The translations under genes and the position numbers were made by a program. This document shows positions 31,065-32,442 of a DNA stretch of 32,442 bases, one piece after another. The notes beneath the pieces are model-generated. The model ran no database searches. It worked only from the letters and a program-made list of their open reading frames with translations, and had not been told where the DNA came from. Within the stretch, counting starts at the first letter, position 1. Each line of letters begins with the position of its first letter. The stretch covers positions 1 to 32,442 of the forward strand of contig CANQKY010000015.1 of the NCBI GenBank assembly GCA_947624575.1, in the 5' to 3' direction. The DNA is from an uncultured Clostridia bacterium (GTDB lineage: Bacteria; Bacillota; Clostridia; Oscillospirales; Ruminococcaceae).

Positions 31065-31460
31065 TTACCGTACCAGCTCTCTCCAGTCGAGATCGCCCCG
31101 CTCCAGACCGTGGATCAAAAGCTCCGCCGTTGCCACATTGGTCGCCGCGGGAATGTTATGCACGTCGCAAAGACGAAGCAGATTGTTCTGATTGCCGTCC
31201 TCCTCCTGCTCGCTCATATAATCCCGCAGGAACAAAAGCATATCCACCTCGTTGCAGGAGATCGCCGCCGCGATCTGCTGATCGCCGCCCTGATCGCCGC
31301 TGAGGACGCGCTGTATCTCCAATCCGGTCGCCTCCGAAACCATCTTGCCGGTGGTTCCGGTGGAAATCAGATGATGCTTACTGAGAATACCGCAATAGGC
31401 GATACAAAACTGCACCATCAGTTCTTTTTTTGCGTCCTGTGCGATCAACGCGATAGTCAT
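31065..31460 (-). CDS. mgsA: Methylglyoxal synthase
   Basis: Protein of 131 residues. Signatures: MTIALIAQDAKKELMVQF (phosphate-binding start, with Asp9), STGTTGKMV, and SGDQGGDQQIAAAI with the catalytic GDQQ aspartate, then LLFLRD and CDVHNIPAATN with the active-site His. It converts dihydroxyacetone phosphate to methylglyoxal and phosphate, a bypass of lower glycolysis when phosphate is short. Own promoter at 31513-31540; ATG preceded by AAGGGAGG. The hisS T-box leader begins directly downstream, and no separate terminator was seen between them, so readthrough is possible. Confidence 0.96.
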   Translation of the reverse strand: MTIALIAQDAKKELMVQFCIAYCGILSKHHLISTGTTGKMVSEATGLEIQRVLSGDQGGDQQIAAAISCNEVDMLLFLRDYMSEQEEDGNQNNLLRLCDVHNIPAATNVATAELLIHGLERGDLDWRELVR

Positions 31461-31512
31461 GGCGGTCCTCCCTTACGTTATCTGCCGAATTGAAACTATG
31501 TCCTTATCCTAC

Positions 31513-31540
31513 ATTGTACCATAACTTTCGGATTTGTCAA
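31513..31540 (-). promoter_or_regulatory. SigA-type promoter of mgsA
   Basis: Minus strand: TTGACA (31540-31535), 16-bp spacer, TACAAT (31518-31513). Leader of about 45 nt before the ATG at 31460. It lies in the gap behind the penicillin-binding protein gene, for which no clear terminator was found. Confidence 0.82.
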
Positions 31541-31575
31541 AAGTATTTTTCAAAAAAATCGGGATTTTGTAACAT

Positions 31576-32442
31576 CTATCCAGTAAAGGATATACCGGTC
31601 GTCTCCTGATAAGCGTCTAGAATCTGCCGCACCAGAAAGGAGGCGGATTCGCCTTCTTCGATGATGGCGGCAAAGGCGATCTGCGGATTGTCCGCCGGCG
31701 CAAAGCCGATCACCGCCGAATTATAGGAGTTCGCCGTCCGCTGAGGGGTGCCGGTCTTGATCGCCACATCGAACCCCAGTCCGGTGAGCGGATAGCTGCC
31801 GACCCTGCCTGCCGCCGCCACCATTCCCTCGGTGACGATCGAAAACGCCTCGTCATGTCCGGCAAGGGAGTTGTCCGCCACCGTCGGCTCGGTTTTGGAA
31901 AGCACCGTGTCCCCGGTAAAATCGGTGATCTCGTCTATCATATGCACCTTGTACCGCACGCCCCGATTGGCAATGGTCATCGCCTGCACCGCCATTTGCA
32001 GCGGTGTCACATAGGTCTCGTCCTGCCCGATGGCGATATTCACCACATTCCCCTCGTTCCACTCCAGCCCCTGCTCGGCATAGTAGCCGCTCGATGCCAG
32101 ATGGCTCGCGGAGGATTCGCCCAGCTCAAAGCCGGTCGGCTCGCCCAATCCCAGACGACCGGCATAGCCGCAGATGATGTCCTGCCCCAGGCGGCGGCCG
32201 AGATCGTAAAAATAAATATTACAGGAGTATTGCAGCGCCTTGACCGCATCGGTGTAATGATGCACCCCCGCGCAGTGAAAGATATGGCTCGCCCAGTAGG
32301 TGTATACGCCGGTGCAGTTGACCGAGCTGTGCCGATCTACCAGACCCTCGATCAAGCCCGCCGTGGCGGTCGCCGTTTTGAAGGTGGAGCCGGGACGGTA
32401 AAGCTCCTGCGTTGCCCGATTGAGCAGCGGCTTCCCCCGCGT
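31576..32442 (-). CDS. Penicillin-binding protein transpeptidase domain (class B), 5' part outside the window
   Basis: The visible part is 288 residues and open at the window edge (32442), so the N terminus is missing. All three transpeptidase motifs are present: STFK (SxxK, residues 19-22 of the visible part), SCN (SxN, about residues 73-75) and KTGT near AIKTGTPQRT. The pattern YSCNIYFYDLGRRLG and WNEGNVVNIAIGQDETYVTPLQMA is that of class B PBPs (PBP2/FtsI-like), which cross-link peptidoglycan outside the membrane. Which paralogue (elongation, division or sporulation) cannot be told from this part. It ends in TAG with no strong terminator before the mgsA promoter. Confidence 0.93.
   Translation of the reverse strand, partial: TRGKPLLNRATQELYRPGSTFKTATATAGLIEGLVDRHSSVNCTGVYTYWASHIFHCAGVHHYTDAVKALQYSCNIYFYDLGRRLGQDIICGYAGRLGLGEPTGFELGESSASHLASSGYYAEQGLEWNEGNVVNIAIGQDETYVTPLQMAVQAMTIANRGVRYKVHMIDEITDFTGDTVLSKTEPTVADNSLAGHDEAFSIVTEGMVAAAGRVGSYPLTGLGFDVAIKTGTPQRTANSYNSAVIGFAPADNPQIAFAAIIEEGESASFLVRQILDAYQETTGISFTG

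Overview
The window looks like a chromosomal segment of a GC-rich, endospore-lineage Firmicute of class Clostridia, probably Oscillospiraceae/Ruminococcaceae-like. The grounds are strong AGGAGG-type ribosome sites, two T-box leaders on aminoacyl-tRNA synthetase operons, SpoIIP, a single-gene MazF/EndoA-type toxin, an 87-residue clostridial-type tail-anchored protein and a dockerin-bearing secreted protein. There is no phage, plasmid, CRISPR, tRNA or rRNA signal. The assignment is inference from gene content and style; no species is claimed.

Layout. (1) Positions 274-3786, minus strand: a polytopic GT-C-like membrane protein, a polyprenyl-phosphate GT2 glycosyltransferase and a GtrA flippase, which together resemble a three-component surface glycosylation module. 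(2) Positions 3823-9653: a divergent promoter pair, a Phe T-box, pheS, pheT and a secreted dockerin protein 14 bp behind pheT. (3) Positions 10079-14849, plus strand: a GH123/DUF4091-type cytosolic glycosidase candidate, the rRNA methyltransferase RlmB, and a 698-residue membrane protein with the plan of a P-type ATPase but none of its catalytic motifs. (4) Positions 14850-15706: a gene-free stretch packed with interspersed hairpin repeats. (5) Positions 15707-19410, minus strand: MazF, a NUDIX ADP-ribose pyrophosphatase and a YfhO-family membrane protein; a YfbR-like HD phosphohydrolase is divergent from the last (19527-20114). (6) Positions 20295-24349, minus strand: EF-G-like GTPase, rsmD, coaD and a coiled-coil protein, preceded by a small membrane protein. 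(7) Positions 24457-26316: SpoIIP with a candidate sigma-E promoter, a small anchored protein and a rubrerythrin-like protein lacking rubredoxin. (8) Positions 26408-31055: T-box, hisS, aspS, an LRR lipoprotein and ksgA. (9) Positions 31065-32442: mgsA and the C-terminal part of a class B penicillin-binding protein cut by the window edge.

Most of the sequence is housekeeping: charging of Phe, His and Asp tRNAs, rRNA modification, CoA synthesis and cell wall synthesis. The unusual material is the pseudo-P-type ATPase behind rlmB, a family of interspersed repeats whose hairpins are kept by compensatory changes while their sequence varies, an overlapping Asp/His codon (GACAC) in the specifier position of the hisS-aspS T-box, a dockerin protein attached to the pheST operon, and two tightly packed divergent promoter pairs, each in front of a large membrane protein gene. 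Function assignments rest on motif recognition by eye; no database search was run.
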